From contig CALDGA010000161.1 in the NCBI GenBank assembly GCA_937942085.1, forward strand, positions 1-51,138: a stretch of DNA of 51,138 nucleotides. The letters run 5' to 3'. Shown here piece by piece: positions 1 through 8,561 of the stretch. Origin of the DNA: an uncultured Flavobacteriales bacterium (GTDB lineage Bacteria; Bacteroidota; Bacteroidia; Flavobacteriales; Schleiferiaceae). Under the pieces are notes generated by a model. That model had not been told where the DNA came from and ran no database searches. It saw only the letters and a program-made list of their open reading frames with translations. Both the position numbers and the translations under genes were made by a program. Within the stretch, counting starts at the first letter, position 1, and the number at the start of each line of letters is the position of its first letter.

Positions 1-37
1 ATTCGTTTAAAAAAGTATTAATTAAAATTTAATTGCA

Positions 38-307
38 ATGAACAAAGCACAATTGATCGACGCAATGGCAGCAGACGCTGGCATCTCTAAAGCACAAGCT
101 AAAGCAGCTTTGGATTCTTTTACTGGTAACGTAGGTTCTACCCTTGCAGGTGGTGGCCGTGTATCACTAGTTGGTTTCGGTTCTTTCTCTGTTTCTGAGC
201 GTGCAGCTCGTGACGGTCGTAACCCACAGACTGGTGCAGTTATCAGAATTGCTGCTAAGAAAGTAGCTAAGTTTAAAGCTGGTGCCGACCTAAACGGTAA
301 GCTCTAA
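38..307 (+). CDS. HU-family DNA-binding protein
   Basis: Small basic nucleoid protein of 89 residues, the usual HU length. It starts with the N-terminal helix pattern [11 protein letters not shown] and has the [15 protein letters not shown] stretch leading into the DNA-gripping arm, followed by the GRNPQTG arm tip, which is the most conserved HU/IHF signature. HU dimers bend and compact DNA without strong sequence preference. An AT-rich leader precedes the ATG but the window edge cuts off any promoter. A strong intrinsic terminator follows 26 bp after the stop, so this is probably a single-gene unit. HU and IHF subunits cannot be separated from sequence alone; HU is the more likely name in this lineage. 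Confidence 0.95.
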   Translation: MNKAQLIDAMAADAGISKAQAKAALDSFTGNVGSTLAGGGRVSLVGFGSFSVSERAARDGRNPQTGAVIRIAAKKVAKFKAGADLNGKL

Positions 308-332
308 TAGCCTGAACTTATTAGATACAAAG

Positions 333-357
333 AAGCCCTCCTCGGAGGGCTTTTTTT
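333..357 (+). terminator. Intrinsic terminator after HU gene
   Basis: An 8-bp perfect stem (AGCCCTCC / GGAGGGCT) with a two-base loop is followed by a run of T. It closes the HU unit before the convergent pdxH gene, whose stop lies 12 bp further on. The opposite strand has no clean T run, so it works mainly for the plus strand. Confidence 0.9.
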
Positions 358-368
358 ATGTGCTTATC

Positions 369-1007
369 TTAAGGTTGTAATCTACGAATCGTCCATTCGG
401 ATCCTTCAAGCATATACACTATTCGATCGTGGAGTCTCCCTTCTCTTCCTTGCCAAAATTCAAATGATAGAGGTTGAATGGCAAATCCACCCCAATTTTC
501 AGGCATGGGAACAGTACTACCTTCCGGGTATTCATTTTGATATTCAAAGAATTTAGTCTCCAGTGCAGCTCTGTTCGTAATGGGTTGACTTTGATCTGAA
601 GCCGCTGCGCCTATTTGGCTTAAATATGGGCGCGTAGCGAAATATGCCTTGCTTTTATCTTTAGATATTCGGATAACTTTTCCTTGAATACGCACTTGAC
701 GTTCTTGTTCTCTCCAAAAAAAGAGTGCACTAACCACGGGATTATTTAACAAGTCTTGCCCTTTGGCACTGCCATAATTCGTGAAAAAGATCAATTCATC
801 GTTTTCCACTGCCTTTAGAAGTACAATTCTGTTGCTTGGAAACCCTTGAGAATCTACTGTAGCAATGGCCATGGCATTGGAGTCCTTAATGCGCAGTTCC
901 GCATAACTCTTGTACCAAAGCTGAAATTGGTCGAAGGGATTGCTCTCTAAATTGGATTCTAATAATGAATCAAACTTGTAGCTTTCTCTTATGTTGTGTA
1001 AATCCAT
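369..1007 (-). CDS. pdxH: Pyridoxamine 5'-phosphate oxidase
   Basis: FMN-dependent cytosolic enzyme that oxidises pyridoxine or pyridoxamine 5'-phosphate to pyridoxal 5'-phosphate, the last step of vitamin B6 synthesis and salvage. At 212 residues it is full length. Family signatures are all visible: RIVLLKAV (FMN phosphate contact), FFTNYGSAKGQDL, FFWREQERQVRIQG, RPYLSQIGAAASDQSQ, PENWGGF and the C-terminal EFWQGREGRLHDR that binds the substrate phosphate. The gene is divergent from the yqgE-like gene with only 17 bp between the start codons, so any promoter must lie inside the neighbour's 5' end. I saw no clear TAnnTTTG box there. Confidence 0.96.
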   Translation of the reverse strand: MDLHNIRESYKFDSLLESNLESNPFDQFQLWYKSYAELRIKDSNAMAIATVDSQGFPSNRIVLLKAVENDELIFFTNYGSAKGQDLLNNPVVSALFFWREQERQVRIQGKVIRISKDKSKAYFATRPYLSQIGAAASDQSQPITNRAALETKFFEYQNEYPEGSTVPMPENWGGFAIQPLSFEFWQGREGRLHDRIVYMLEGSEWTIRRLQP

Positions 1008-1024
1008 ATGTCTAAATTAGTGTA

Positions 1025-1573
1025 ATGCATTGGAACAATCAGCCTGCTAAAGGAACACTTCTTATTTCTAAACCACTCATTGGCGACGGCTTTTTTGAGC
1101 AGAGTGTCGTGTACCTTACAGAACATAACGATGAAGGCACCCTTGGGTTTACTTTGAATAAAGAGAGTAATCTTTTCGTAAAGGATTTGATCGATGATTT
1201 CGAACGTGATAATGCTTTAATGTTCGGAGGACCAGTGGAACAAGATGCCCTATTCTACCTTCATGAAGAAGAGCGCATACCCAATAGTGCCCCTGTGGGT
1301 AATGGATTGTTTTTAGGAGGTGATTTCGAAGTATTCCAAAAGCTTATACAAGAGGATCAAAAAACAACCTTCAAAGCATTCTTAGGATATAGTGGTTGGT
1401 CACCAGGCCAATTAGAGGATGAAATTTCGGATGGCACCTGGGTAGTCCTTCATCCCCCCTTTAAGACTGATATATTGACATTGTCCAAAGATGCATGGCG
1501 TAACTACATGCACACTCTTGGTGGTGAATACCGCATTTGGGCCAATGCCCCAGAAGACCCTTGGATGAATTAA
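1025..1573 (+). CDS. YqgE/AlgH family protein (UPF0301)
   Basis: Protein of 182 residues, standard for the YqgE/AlgH family. Diagnostic stretches are the start (KGTLLISKPLIGDGFFEQSVVYL), the GTLGFTLN loop, MFGGPVE, and FLGYSGWSPGQLEDEI with its SGWSPGQLE core. The biochemical role is not established; the AlgH name comes from a proposed regulatory role in alginate synthesis in Pseudomonas. The protein has no signal peptide or membrane segment. Its stop codon overlaps the stop of the convergent aminotransferase gene in a shared TTAA, so no terminator separates the two. Confidence 0.93.
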   Translation: MHWNNQPAKGTLLISKPLIGDGFFEQSVVYLTEHNDEGTLGFTLNKESNLFVKDLIDDFERDNALMFGGPVEQDALFYLHEEERIPNSAPVGNGLFLGGDFEVFQKLIQEDQKTTFKAFLGYSGWSPGQLEDEISDGTWVVLHPPFKTDILTLSKDAWRNYMHTLGGEYRIWANAPEDPWMN

Positions 1574-2415
1574 AGCTTACTAAGCACCTCTAGCTTTCTA
1601 TTGATCAAGGCGACAGCTTCTGCCGCCTTATTGCTTGAGAACGTTTTTTTACGGTAGGTTTTAATCGCTTGAATACCCTTAATCGTATTCGTAATCCAGA
1701 GTTCGTCTGCCTTTTGTAGATCAAAGGGCGAAACACTTTTCTCCTCAATATCAAGCCCCAATTCCTTAGCCCATACCAACATATTCTTTCTGAATACCCC
1801 TCGTAAGACGCCATCCTCTAACGGTGGCGTAATAAGCTTCGACCCCTGCAGCAGAAAGAGGTTACCATAATTAGCCTCCACTACCATCTTCTGGTCATTG
1901 ATCAACAAAACAGCATCAAGGTTATTCTCCGTAGCAAAGATTCCACTGAGGATATAAGGCAATGCATTCGTAGACTTAACCGTGGTCAGTAATCCCGCTT
2001 GAAGGGGATGATCTTTGAATAGGTCTACTGTTAAATCATCACGCAACGTGTAATCAGCCTCCTCGAGTGGTTCTATTTCGACCCACCAGTGAACACCGTT
2101 AGATTGTATGGGCGTATATTTTCCCATACCATTTCTAACCACTTGGAATCTTAGCCTCGCATTGGTATAACCAAAATGATGAGCCAATTTTTCGCATTCT
2201 GCCACCAAATACTCTGGCGTAAATTCCATCGGAATGGTCATTCTCAAAATCCTCATGGACGCCATGAGACGGAAGTAATGGTCTTCGATAAAAAGCACCT
2301 TCCCTTCACGCATTCTCATCGTTTCAAACAACCCATCGCCGTAGCTAAGTGCACGCTTGACTTGAGAAATAGGAATTGTATTTAGGGCGACTAAGGAACC
2401 GTTGTAATTGACCAT
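1570..2415 (-). CDS. Class IV pyridoxal-phosphate aminotransferase (branched-chain aminotransferase / ADC lyase fold)
   Basis: Fold-type IV PLP enzyme of 281 residues. Near the start is the ALSYGDGLFETMR block, which binds substrate in this family. The catalytic lysine is Lys147 in TTVKSTNALPYIL, the PLP-ring glutamate is Glu180 in MVVEANYGNLF, and the phosphate-binding stretch LEDGVLRGVFR follows. The family covers branched-chain aminotransferase, D-amino-acid aminotransferase and 4-amino-4-deoxychorismate lyase (PabC). The short length and the lack of the classic ilvE ending favour a PabC-like or uncharacterised role, but substrate cannot be set from sequence. No pabA or pabB gene is nearby. 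It sits downstream of the esterase terminator and seems to be transcribed alone. Confidence 0.85.
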   Translation of the reverse strand: MVNYNGSLVALNTIPISQVKRALSYGDGLFETMRMREGKVLFIEDHYFRLMASMRILRMTIPMEFTPEYLVAECEKLAHHFGYTNARLRFQVVRNGMGKYTPIQSNGVHWWVEIEPLEEADYTLRDDLTVDLFKDHPLQAGLLTTVKSTNALPYILSGIFATENNLDAVLLINDQKMVVEANYGNLFLLQGSKLITPPLEDGVLRGVFRKNMLVWAKELGLDIEEKSVSPFDLQKADELWITNTIKGIQAIKTYRKKTFSSNKAAEAVALINRKLEVLSKL

Positions 2416-2444
2416 TAGTAGTGGATTTGAGGCAAACTTAGAGC

Positions 2445-2475
2445 AAAAAAAAGCCCCACACTAACGTGCGGGGCT
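2445..2475 (-). terminator. Intrinsic terminator after the esterase-like gene
   Basis: On the minus strand a 10-bp stem (AGCCCCGCAC / GTGTGGGGCT, one G-T pair) with a 4-base loop GTTA is followed by a run of seven T. It lies 20 bp after the stop of the secreted esterase-like gene and ends the TonB receptor-esterase unit. Confidence 0.9.
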
Positions 2476-2495
2476 CAAAATATCAATCGATAGAA

Positions 2496-4094
2496 TTATC
2501 TGATCGAAATTCGCTTGGTCATCTCTTGACCATTCGAACTAATCTTCAATAAATACATACCAGAACTTAGGTGTTCCGCTTGAAGTGTTTTGCTCATGGC
2601 ATTGATTTCCTCAGCGTGAACTAAGCGTCCTGTAATGTCCAAAATCTGAACGCGGTCTATGACCATACCGTTAGACTTCAAGGTGATTACACCATTCGAT
2701 GGGTTCGGGTATACATCAACTGAAAGCTGTACTTCGCCAATTCCTGCAGGCACACCTTCTGCTTGAAGTACAGTAGCCATACGTGGAACGATGAAAGACA
2801 TCACAGTATCGATCCAAGCCTGTGAAGTAGCCTCCACATTTGGATTCGCTGGATTCTGGTTAGCATACGGATCGTTAGGATCGTACCAGTTCCATGGCGC
2901 TGTATGTACAATCCATGGTGTCATTGCATTTGCTGGTGCAATTTCGATCGTGTACAAACACTCCTCACCTGTTGGGTTTGTCGCCTGTTGGTCTACCCAA
3001 ACTGCATCCGTGTAATTTGCGTTCAAGAACACATCATTATTACCGTAAGCGTTAGCCGCTTTGATGGCACCATACGACCCTGTTACGCTTACTACTGGGA
3101 AGAATTGTTGGCCAATTGGTACATAAACCATCCCTGTATCATACGGTGCGAAGAAATCGTACTTGCTGTGGATGCTCAACATAGGAACATCACCTTGCTC
3201 CAACCAAGCACCATCACCTAGGGCACCACCCATATTGATCACCATCAATACATCATCAGGCATACCTGCATGGTTCTCGTAGTTACGACCAGGAGTGCTG
3301 TAATCCATCGTAGGCACACCGAATGCGTTCTGACCGGTCACAGTAATAGCGGCACCGAAACCGTCGATATCACCCACCATACTTGTATCTACATAAGGAT
3401 CGCCTGGCAATACCGGCTGACCGAAGATACCGGTAGAATCCTGATACTTGAATTTAGCAGGACCCGCAACTTCTGAATACTTATCAATGGTCGCATATGC
3501 AAAGGTGATATATCCACCAGAGCCTTGACCTACCATAATGGTATTGCTCGCATTAATTCCATAAGGGTTACCTGCACCGATCTGTGTCAAGTTCAAGTAA
3601 CGTACCAATGCTTTTGCATCTTGAATAGAATAGTACACCGCAAGCAAGTTCGAACCACGACGAACGTCTAGGTTCGTGCTGTTCGCCAACCAACCGAGAC
3701 GGTAAGATGCTGCAATACTCACGTACCCCATTTTTGCAAAACGCTCACACATCTCAACTACAGCGCTATCTTTACGCGTGCCTAGAGGAGATCCGTTCAA
3801 CCCTTTCGGAATGAATGATCCTGTGTGCCAAATAATCACTACTGGACGATCCGTAGCTGTATCCACCGCTGGCGATGGCATGTAAAAATCAGCCTGAAGT
3901 GGCTGAAGATTCGTACCCGAAAGCGGGTTAGTTGCACTCGATGTAGTATCTACATAAGGGTTGAAATTCACCCCGTAGGAAACATCGGATTGCACAACAA
4001 TCTCAGAATCCGTGAAGATTTCCGTGGTATAGCGTTGTCCAAACGCTATCGAAGAGATCATCAAGGCTAGCATTAAAAGAGTAATCTTTTTCAT
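2496..4094 (-). CDS. Secreted alpha/beta-hydrolase (esterase-like) with T9SS type A sorting domain
   Basis: Exported protein of 532 residues. Residues 1-19 are a signal peptide ending in AFGQ. Residues 80-440 resemble a carboxylesterase-type alpha/beta hydrolase: VVIIWHTGSF (88-94) stands where the oxyanion HGGG loop is expected, YVSIAASYRLGW precedes the usual helix, and the IHSKYDFFAPYD segment carries the probable catalytic Asp. At the nucleophile elbow the sequence reads GQGSGGY (189-195). Aligned with the usual G-x-S-x-G-G, the serine is displaced by one position, so activity is uncertain. The last 75 residues are a typical type A sorting domain (VDVYPNPSNG ... GMYLLKIS ... KRISI), which directs the protein through the T9SS to the cell surface or medium. 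It lies 19 bp after the TonB receptor gene and probably shares its transcript. Confidence 0.85.
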   Translation of the reverse strand: MKKITLLMLALMISSIAFGQRYTTEIFTDSEIVVQSDVSYGVNFNPYVDTTSSATNPLSGTNLQPLQADFYMPSPAVDTATDRPVVIIWHTGSFIPKGLNGSPLGTRKDSAVVEMCERFAKMGYVSIAASYRLGWLANSTNLDVRRGSNLLAVYYSIQDAKALVRYLNLTQIGAGNPYGINASNTIMVGQGSGGYITFAYATIDKYSEVAGPAKFKYQDSTGIFGQPVLPGDPYVDTSMVGDIDGFGAAITVTGQNAFGVPTMDYSTPGRNYENHAGMPDDVLMVINMGGALGDGAWLEQGDVPMLSIHSKYDFFAPYDTGMVYVPIGQQFFPVVSVTGSYGAIKAANAYGNNDVFLNANYTDAVWVDQQATNPTGEECLYTIEIAPANAMTPWIVHTAPWNWYDPNDPYANQNPANPNVEATSQAWIDTVMSFIVPRMATVLQAEGVPAGIGEVQLSVDVYPNPSNGVITLKSNGMVIDRVQILDITGRLVHAEEINAMSKTLQAEHLSSGMYLLKISSNGQEMTKRISIR

Positions 4095-4113
4095 ACACTG
4101 TTTTTTAGGAAGG

Positions 4114-6909
4114 TTAATTTATTTGAATACTCAGGTAGGCCAACCTTCCCACTAAGGGCCCACCGAATACTTGATACACTTGATTATTCAATGCGTTGCT
4201 CGCACCGATTTTATAGGTTATTGTGGTTTTCTTATCACTTTTATTACGAATCTGAGTGAATGAACATTGTGCATCCACAAGACCGTAGGATGGTATACTT
4301 CCGGTAAACTGCGGGGAGCCTTCAAATACGAAGCCCTGTATCCATTTGTAGTTTACCCCTGCCCCTAATAATCTTTCCTTGTTGTTATTGATAGGGTAAT
4401 TACGGATGTTCCAGCCGACGTTGAACTTATGCTCTGGTGTGTTAAAGGCAGGCACAATAGGATCAGAAACTGCAGAGGTCAACTTATTCCAGCTGTAGTT
4501 TCCAGAAAGCGTGTGGTAATCACCTATGAAGGTGTTCAAACCAACTGAAAACCCTTGTGTGGTCACCTGCTCTGTAGCATTTGCCGCAATCCGATACACT
4601 TGCAATGATTTTAATCTATCAATTGCCGTAGTCCCCTCTTCAATTTCAGCTCCGATGATGTACCCGATGAAATCATCGTAGAGTGAATAGTAATAATTGG
4701 CATCTACGAAAACACGCTCAAATAAGGTAGCTCGATATCCACCTTCCAACGTCTTTACCTTTTCCGGACGAATCGCATCAACATTAAAATAGCCAAAATC
4801 ATGCGCTAGACGATCCGAGGCAGCTTTACCTAAATAATCGACGATGTTATCTAAGGTAACCAGGCTATCAAATCCGTTCAAATTGCCTTTAAGTACCGCC
4901 CTCCCCACATTGTAATACAGGTATTGATCCGCCAAGGTTGGGTTTCGGATGGCGCTTGAAAAACTGAGACGAACGGTTTGATTTTCGTCCAATTTATACA
5001 CCATGGAGACCGCTGGTGATACCAATGGTTGGAAGTTCTGATTCTTGTCCACACGTCCAGTAACACTCAACTTCAACCTGTCGTCCATCAAATCTTGCTC
5101 ATATCCTCCGTACACCCCAAATTCTTGGTTTGTAATGGCAATGCCTGCGGTATCTGAGAAAATCGTCCCCGCACTTTTTGGTGTATAGCGTCTATAATTT
5201 GCACCCAAGCGCAACGTACCTCCCTTCTCCGTGGTAAAGGTGCGCTCACCTTGTGTGTGATAAAGGGCCGATTTATCGTAGAATCTACTTCCGCCTTCTG
5301 TAAAAAGCGTGGACGTTATGTGGCTCTTCAAATCATCAAAGGCCTGAGTCCCTGGAGTAAGTAGATTTGAAAAATATTCTAGCTCTTCCGTGGTGGTGTA
5401 TCCCGCGGCCGAACCTGCGGCATACAACACACTATTTTGGTTACTGCGATGCAACTCCGTAAAGAAATCAAGATTTGTAGCGATTAATGAATCCATGACC
5501 GCTTGGAATTCATTCATTGGCAAGCTATTGGCTGGAGCCCCAGGTAAGGCACGTACCTGCGGCCTATTGATCATGTGCCAAAAGGTTCTGTAGTAGTTGC
5601 TGTAGAATTGGTTCGAGGCAATACTATCCTGCATTCTCAGCGCGGTGAAATAAGCATCATAGCTGTTTCCGGCATCCTCATGAGTGGAATAGGCACGTAT
5701 GAACCACTTATCGTCTTTTCGAAGCTCTACCCTATTCTGGAGGAATAGAATGTCTTTTAGACTATATCTATTATCACCCTGATATACAGTGGTTCCTGAA
5801 CCAAAGTTAACGGCATAAATGGCCCGTAAATCGTCTTTAATCTTGTAGTGAAATGCAGAGGTCAATTTGATGTTCTCAGTATCGTAGTCTACTAAATACT
5901 TCTCTTCAATCCCCGGACGGTAGAATCTACCAATCCCCGCATAATATTTCGAATCGCCTCCGTCGTCCCACCAATCTTCATCCCCGTAGCGATTGACTGC
6001 ATCATATCCTCCAGGGTTGGTCACACCATCACGGCTTATATCAGTAGGATCCATGTTCCCGGCCTCCCAATCATCCGCCTTAAGCGCAAATAGGTTGATC
6101 TTATACGCAAACTTATCATTGACCTTATCCGCCCAACGTACCGAAACTTCGTTAAGGTTTCTCTCTCCTACCTTAATACTACTGCTGAGCCCGGTAAACA
6201 AGAAAGGATCCTTGGTAGTCATGGAAATTACTCCATTAAACGCACTAGGTCCGTAAAACGCAGTCGACGCACCGGCGATGACATCCACTCCTACAATATC
6301 CAAGTCGGGGGCACCTAGGAAGTTACCCAGAGAGAAATTAAGACCAGGGCTCTGATTATCTACACCGTCGATTAGTTGAAGAGAACGAACGGGCGAGGTA
6401 CTGTTAAATCCACGGGTATTAATAATCTTAAACCCAATACTTGCACTGGTTAGATCCACCCCCTTTAGCGTTCCTAAATGGTCATAAAAACTGACGCTAG
6501 GACTTTCCTTGATGGCCAGTGCATCCATACTTTCGACGGTGAGCGCGCTTTTTTCTTGTTTCTCTGATAAGCGCTGTTGCACAACACTCACCTCAGTAAG
6601 CACATTTTGATCTGGCTCTAGGCCTATGGTAACAGGAGAGGTCGAACGGATGATTACATCTTTACTCGCAAAACCCAAACTGGCCACACGCACCGTCACA
6701 GAAGGTTGCCTGTCGGTAAGGTATACTTTGAGGGACCAATTCCCATCAAAATCCGTAACGGTTCCAATGTTTGAAGGCGTGCCATTCTGCAATACGGTAA
6801 TACTTGCGCCAACTATAGGATCTTTGAATTGATCCACTACAGATCCGCTTATTTGCGCATGCAGAAATCCCCCTAAAAGCAGGGCGAAAGTGAGTAGGGT
6901 TTTGTTCAT
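4114..6909 (-). CDS. TonB-dependent outer-membrane receptor with carboxypeptidase-like regulatory domain
   Basis: Protein of 931 residues, usual for this class. A signal peptide ends at LHAQ (about residue 19). It is followed by a beta-sandwich of the carboxypeptidase D regulatory-like type (ISGSVVDQFKDPIVGASITV...TDFDGNWSLKV, about 20-100), a plug domain (about 115-230, with GFNSTSPVRSLQLIDGVD and FYGPSAFNGVISMTTKDP) and a long beta-barrel ending in YLSIQIN. Such receptors import large substrates with energy from TonB-ExbBD. No SusD-like partner is present, so it is not a classical SusCD pair; the downstream surface esterase is the only clue to the substrate. A near-match promoter box (AATCTTTG on the minus strand, 6922-6929) lies just before the ATG. 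Confidence 0.93.
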   Translation of the reverse strand: MNKTLLTFALLLGGFLHAQISGSVVDQFKDPIVGASITVLQNGTPSNIGTVTDFDGNWSLKVYLTDRQPSVTVRVASLGFASKDVIIRSTSPVTIGLEPDQNVLTEVSVVQQRLSEKQEKSALTVESMDALAIKESPSVSFYDHLGTLKGVDLTSASIGFKIINTRGFNSTSPVRSLQLIDGVDNQSPGLNFSLGNFLGAPDLDIVGVDVIAGASTAFYGPSAFNGVISMTTKDPFLFTGLSSSIKVGERNLNEVSVRWADKVNDKFAYKINLFALKADDWEAGNMDPTDISRDGVTNPGGYDAVNRYGDEDWWDDGGDSKYYAGIGRFYRPGIEEKYLVDYDTENIKLTSAFHYKIKDDLRAIYAVNFGSGTTVYQGDNRYSLKDILFLQNRVELRKDDKWFIRAYSTHEDAGNSYDAYFTALRMQDSIASNQFYSNYYRTFWHMINRPQVRALPGAPANSLPMNEFQAVMDSLIATNLDFFTELHRSNQNSVLYAAGSAAGYTTTEELEYFSNLLTPGTQAFDDLKSHITSTLFTEGGSRFYDKSALYHTQGERTFTTEKGGTLRLGANYRRYTPKSAGTIFSDTAGIAITNQEFGVYGGYEQDLMDDRLKLSVTGRVDKNQNFQPLVSPAVSMVYKLDENQTVRLSFSSAIRNPTLADQYLYYNVGRAVLKGNLNGFDSLVTLDNIVDYLGKAASDRLAHDFGYFNVDAIRPEKVKTLEGGYRATLFERVFVDANYYYSLYDDFIGYIIGAEIEEGTTAIDRLKSLQVYRIAANATEQVTTQGFSVGLNTFIGDYHTLSGNYSWNKLTSAVSDPIVPAFNTPEHKFNVGWNIRNYPINNNKERLLGAGVNYKWIQGFVFEGSPQFTGSIPSYGLVDAQCSFTQIRNKSDKKTTITYKIGASNALNNQVYQVFGGPLVGRLAYLSIQIN

Positions 6910-6961
6910 ACCCTAATGTAACAAAGATTTTAATAAAAAGGTTGGCTTACCTCTTTATCTA

Positions 6962-7912
6962 TCAACGAGTTGCAGCTGCGCGCACCAAACGATCGTTAAT
7001 GGCACGACCTAAACCTTCCTCCGGCAATCTAACCGCATGAATTTCAGGATATTTGGAGCCCAATTCCCGCAACATGGCGAATAGGTTTTGTGCCGCTTCA
7101 CTATAGCTTTTTGTAGTACTCAAGCTATATTGATGTTCATAACCTGCCTCATCCTTAGGTCCAAAAAGCAGCACTGCAGTATCATTTGTGACACAAGCAG
7201 CACTCAGTGCATCGCCTACACTATGGTGTAAAAAGATCTTTGCCCCCGGATTGTAATGGGCACTTAACATCCCTGGAGCATGCGGAGTTGAACTACTGGT
7301 TTGTACAGGAAGTTCCCCAAGTACTAACTCTAATTGGGCCACATCCATCCCCCCTAATCTCAAGACTTTGGGTGACTCCCCTGTAAAATCAACAATGGTA
7401 CTTTCAAGTCCTACTGTACAGGGTCCACCGTCCAACACCCCGCTGATACGCTCACCGAGCTGCGCCAAAACGTGCTGTGCTGTTGTAGGTGAGGTATAAC
7501 CAAAAGGATTGGCACTTGGAGCCGCAACGAATAAACCGCTTTGTTGTAAAACTTGAAGCATCATGGGGTGTGCTGGGATACGCACCGCCACAGTGGGATG
7601 GCCGCTGGTCACTAAATCAGGAACAATGGACTTCTTCTTCAACACTACTGTAAGCGGTCCTGGTGAAAATGCGAGCAGCAAGGACTCAGCCGCAGGGGTG
7701 AGCTCCGCAATACTGCGTACGCCATCCAAATCTGCTACATGCACTATCAACGGATCAAAAGACGGTCGGTTTTTAGCCTCAAAAACTTTGGCAACAGCCT
7801 TGGTATCTAATGCATTAGCGCCTAGACCGTACACCGTTTCAGTTGGCAGGCCTACTACCTCTCCAGATTGCAATAAGCGTACTGCTTCATCTATGTTGCA
7901 GAGCCCGGCCAT
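6962..7912 (-). CDS. L-threonylcarbamoyladenylate synthase (Sua5/YrdC/TsaC)
   Basis: Makes threonylcarbamoyl-AMP from threonine, bicarbonate and ATP, the first step of t6A37 formation in tRNAs that read ANN codons. It has 316 residues, so it is the long Sua5 type: a YrdC domain (about 1-200) plus a C-terminal Sua5 domain. YrdC motifs are GLPTETVYGLGANA near the start, the KNRPSFDPLIVHV loop and SANPFGYTSPTTAQHV. The C-terminal part opens with APGMLSAHYNPGA, the linker typical of Sua5. It is the last gene of the eight-gene minus-strand block, 1 bp after queE. Confidence 0.94.
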   Translation of the reverse strand: MAGLCNIDEAVRLLQSGEVVGLPTETVYGLGANALDTKAVAKVFEAKNRPSFDPLIVHVADLDGVRSIAELTPAAESLLLAFSPGPLTVVLKKKSIVPDLVTSGHPTVAVRIPAHPMMLQVLQQSGLFVAAPSANPFGYTSPTTAQHVLAQLGERISGVLDGGPCTVGLESTIVDFTGESPKVLRLGGMDVAQLELVLGELPVQTSSSTPHAPGMLSAHYNPGAKIFLHHSVGDALSAACVTNDTAVLLFGPKDEAGYEHQYSLSTTKSYSEAAQNLFAMLRELGSKYPEIHAVRLPEEGLGRAINDRLVRAAATR

Positions 7913-7913
7913 C

Positions 7914-8561
7914 TTAAGGGATTCTCAAGTATTTATGTGTTTGAAGACTAATCTTCCACTTCGGATGTTCAAGAATATAATCCACCAGTAAGGGCATGAT
8001 TTCATCGCGCTTGCTCCATTCTGGCTGAAGGTAAAGGGTACACTTATCATTCACCTTGGCTGCATGTTCTTCCGCCCACTTCAAGTCGTGGCGATTGTAC
8101 ACAATCACTTTGAGTTCGTGCGCATGCTCGTAGTAGCCGGCTTTTACCGAAGCTGTTTTTTTCGGGCTCAAAGTGATCCAATCCCAATTCCCAGTCAAAG
8201 GATAGGCACCACTGGTCTCAACGTGCACCGTAATTCCCACGGCATGCAAGGCATCGACCAAGGGATTCATGTTCCAGGTAAGGGGCTCACCGCCCGTCAC
8301 CACAACTGTGTCGGAGTATTTCTTAGCTTCCTCAACGATACTAGCAATAGGTGTAGGAGGATGTGTATCCGGATTCCAGCTCTCCTTCACATCGCACCAA
8401 TGACAACCCACATCACATCCCCCAATACGCACAAAATAGGCGGCTTTTCCGGTATGTGCTCCCTCTCCTTGGATCGTGTAAAACTGCTCCATGAGCGGGA
8501 CTACCTCACCGCGACGTATGGTATCTTGAGCAAAGCTCTGTGAAGTGGTAATGTCTTTCAT
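7914..8561 (-). CDS. queE: 7-carboxy-7-deazaguanine synthase (radical SAM)
   Basis: Radical SAM enzyme that contracts carboxytetrahydropterin to 7-carboxy-7-deazaguanine on the way to preQ0 and queuosine. It has 215 residues, normal for QueE. The iron-sulfur ligands are Cys49, Cys53 and Cys56 (CxxxCxxC) just after FVRIGGCD. Upstream is the family mark FYTIQGEG, and the SAM-binding TGGEPL follows. Other queuosine genes (queD, queC, queF, tgt) are not in the window. Its ATG shares one base with the folD stop (TAATG), so translation is probably coupled. Confidence 0.94.
   Translation of the reverse strand: MKDITTSQSFAQDTIRRGEVVPLMEQFYTIQGEGAHTGKAAYFVRIGGCDVGCHWCDVKESWNPDTHPPTPIASIVEEAKKYSDTVVVTGGEPLTWNMNPLVDALHAVGITVHVETSGAYPLTGNWDWITLSPKKTASVKAGYYEHAHELKVIVYNRHDLKWAEEHAAKVNDKCTLYLQPEWSKRDEIMPLLVDYILEHPKWKISLQTHKYLRIP

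Noticed and set aside
2497-4093. Plus-strand open frames opposite the esterase-like gene
   Set aside because: They are short, overlap one another in different frames and give Cys/His/Ile-rich products typical of antisense translation.
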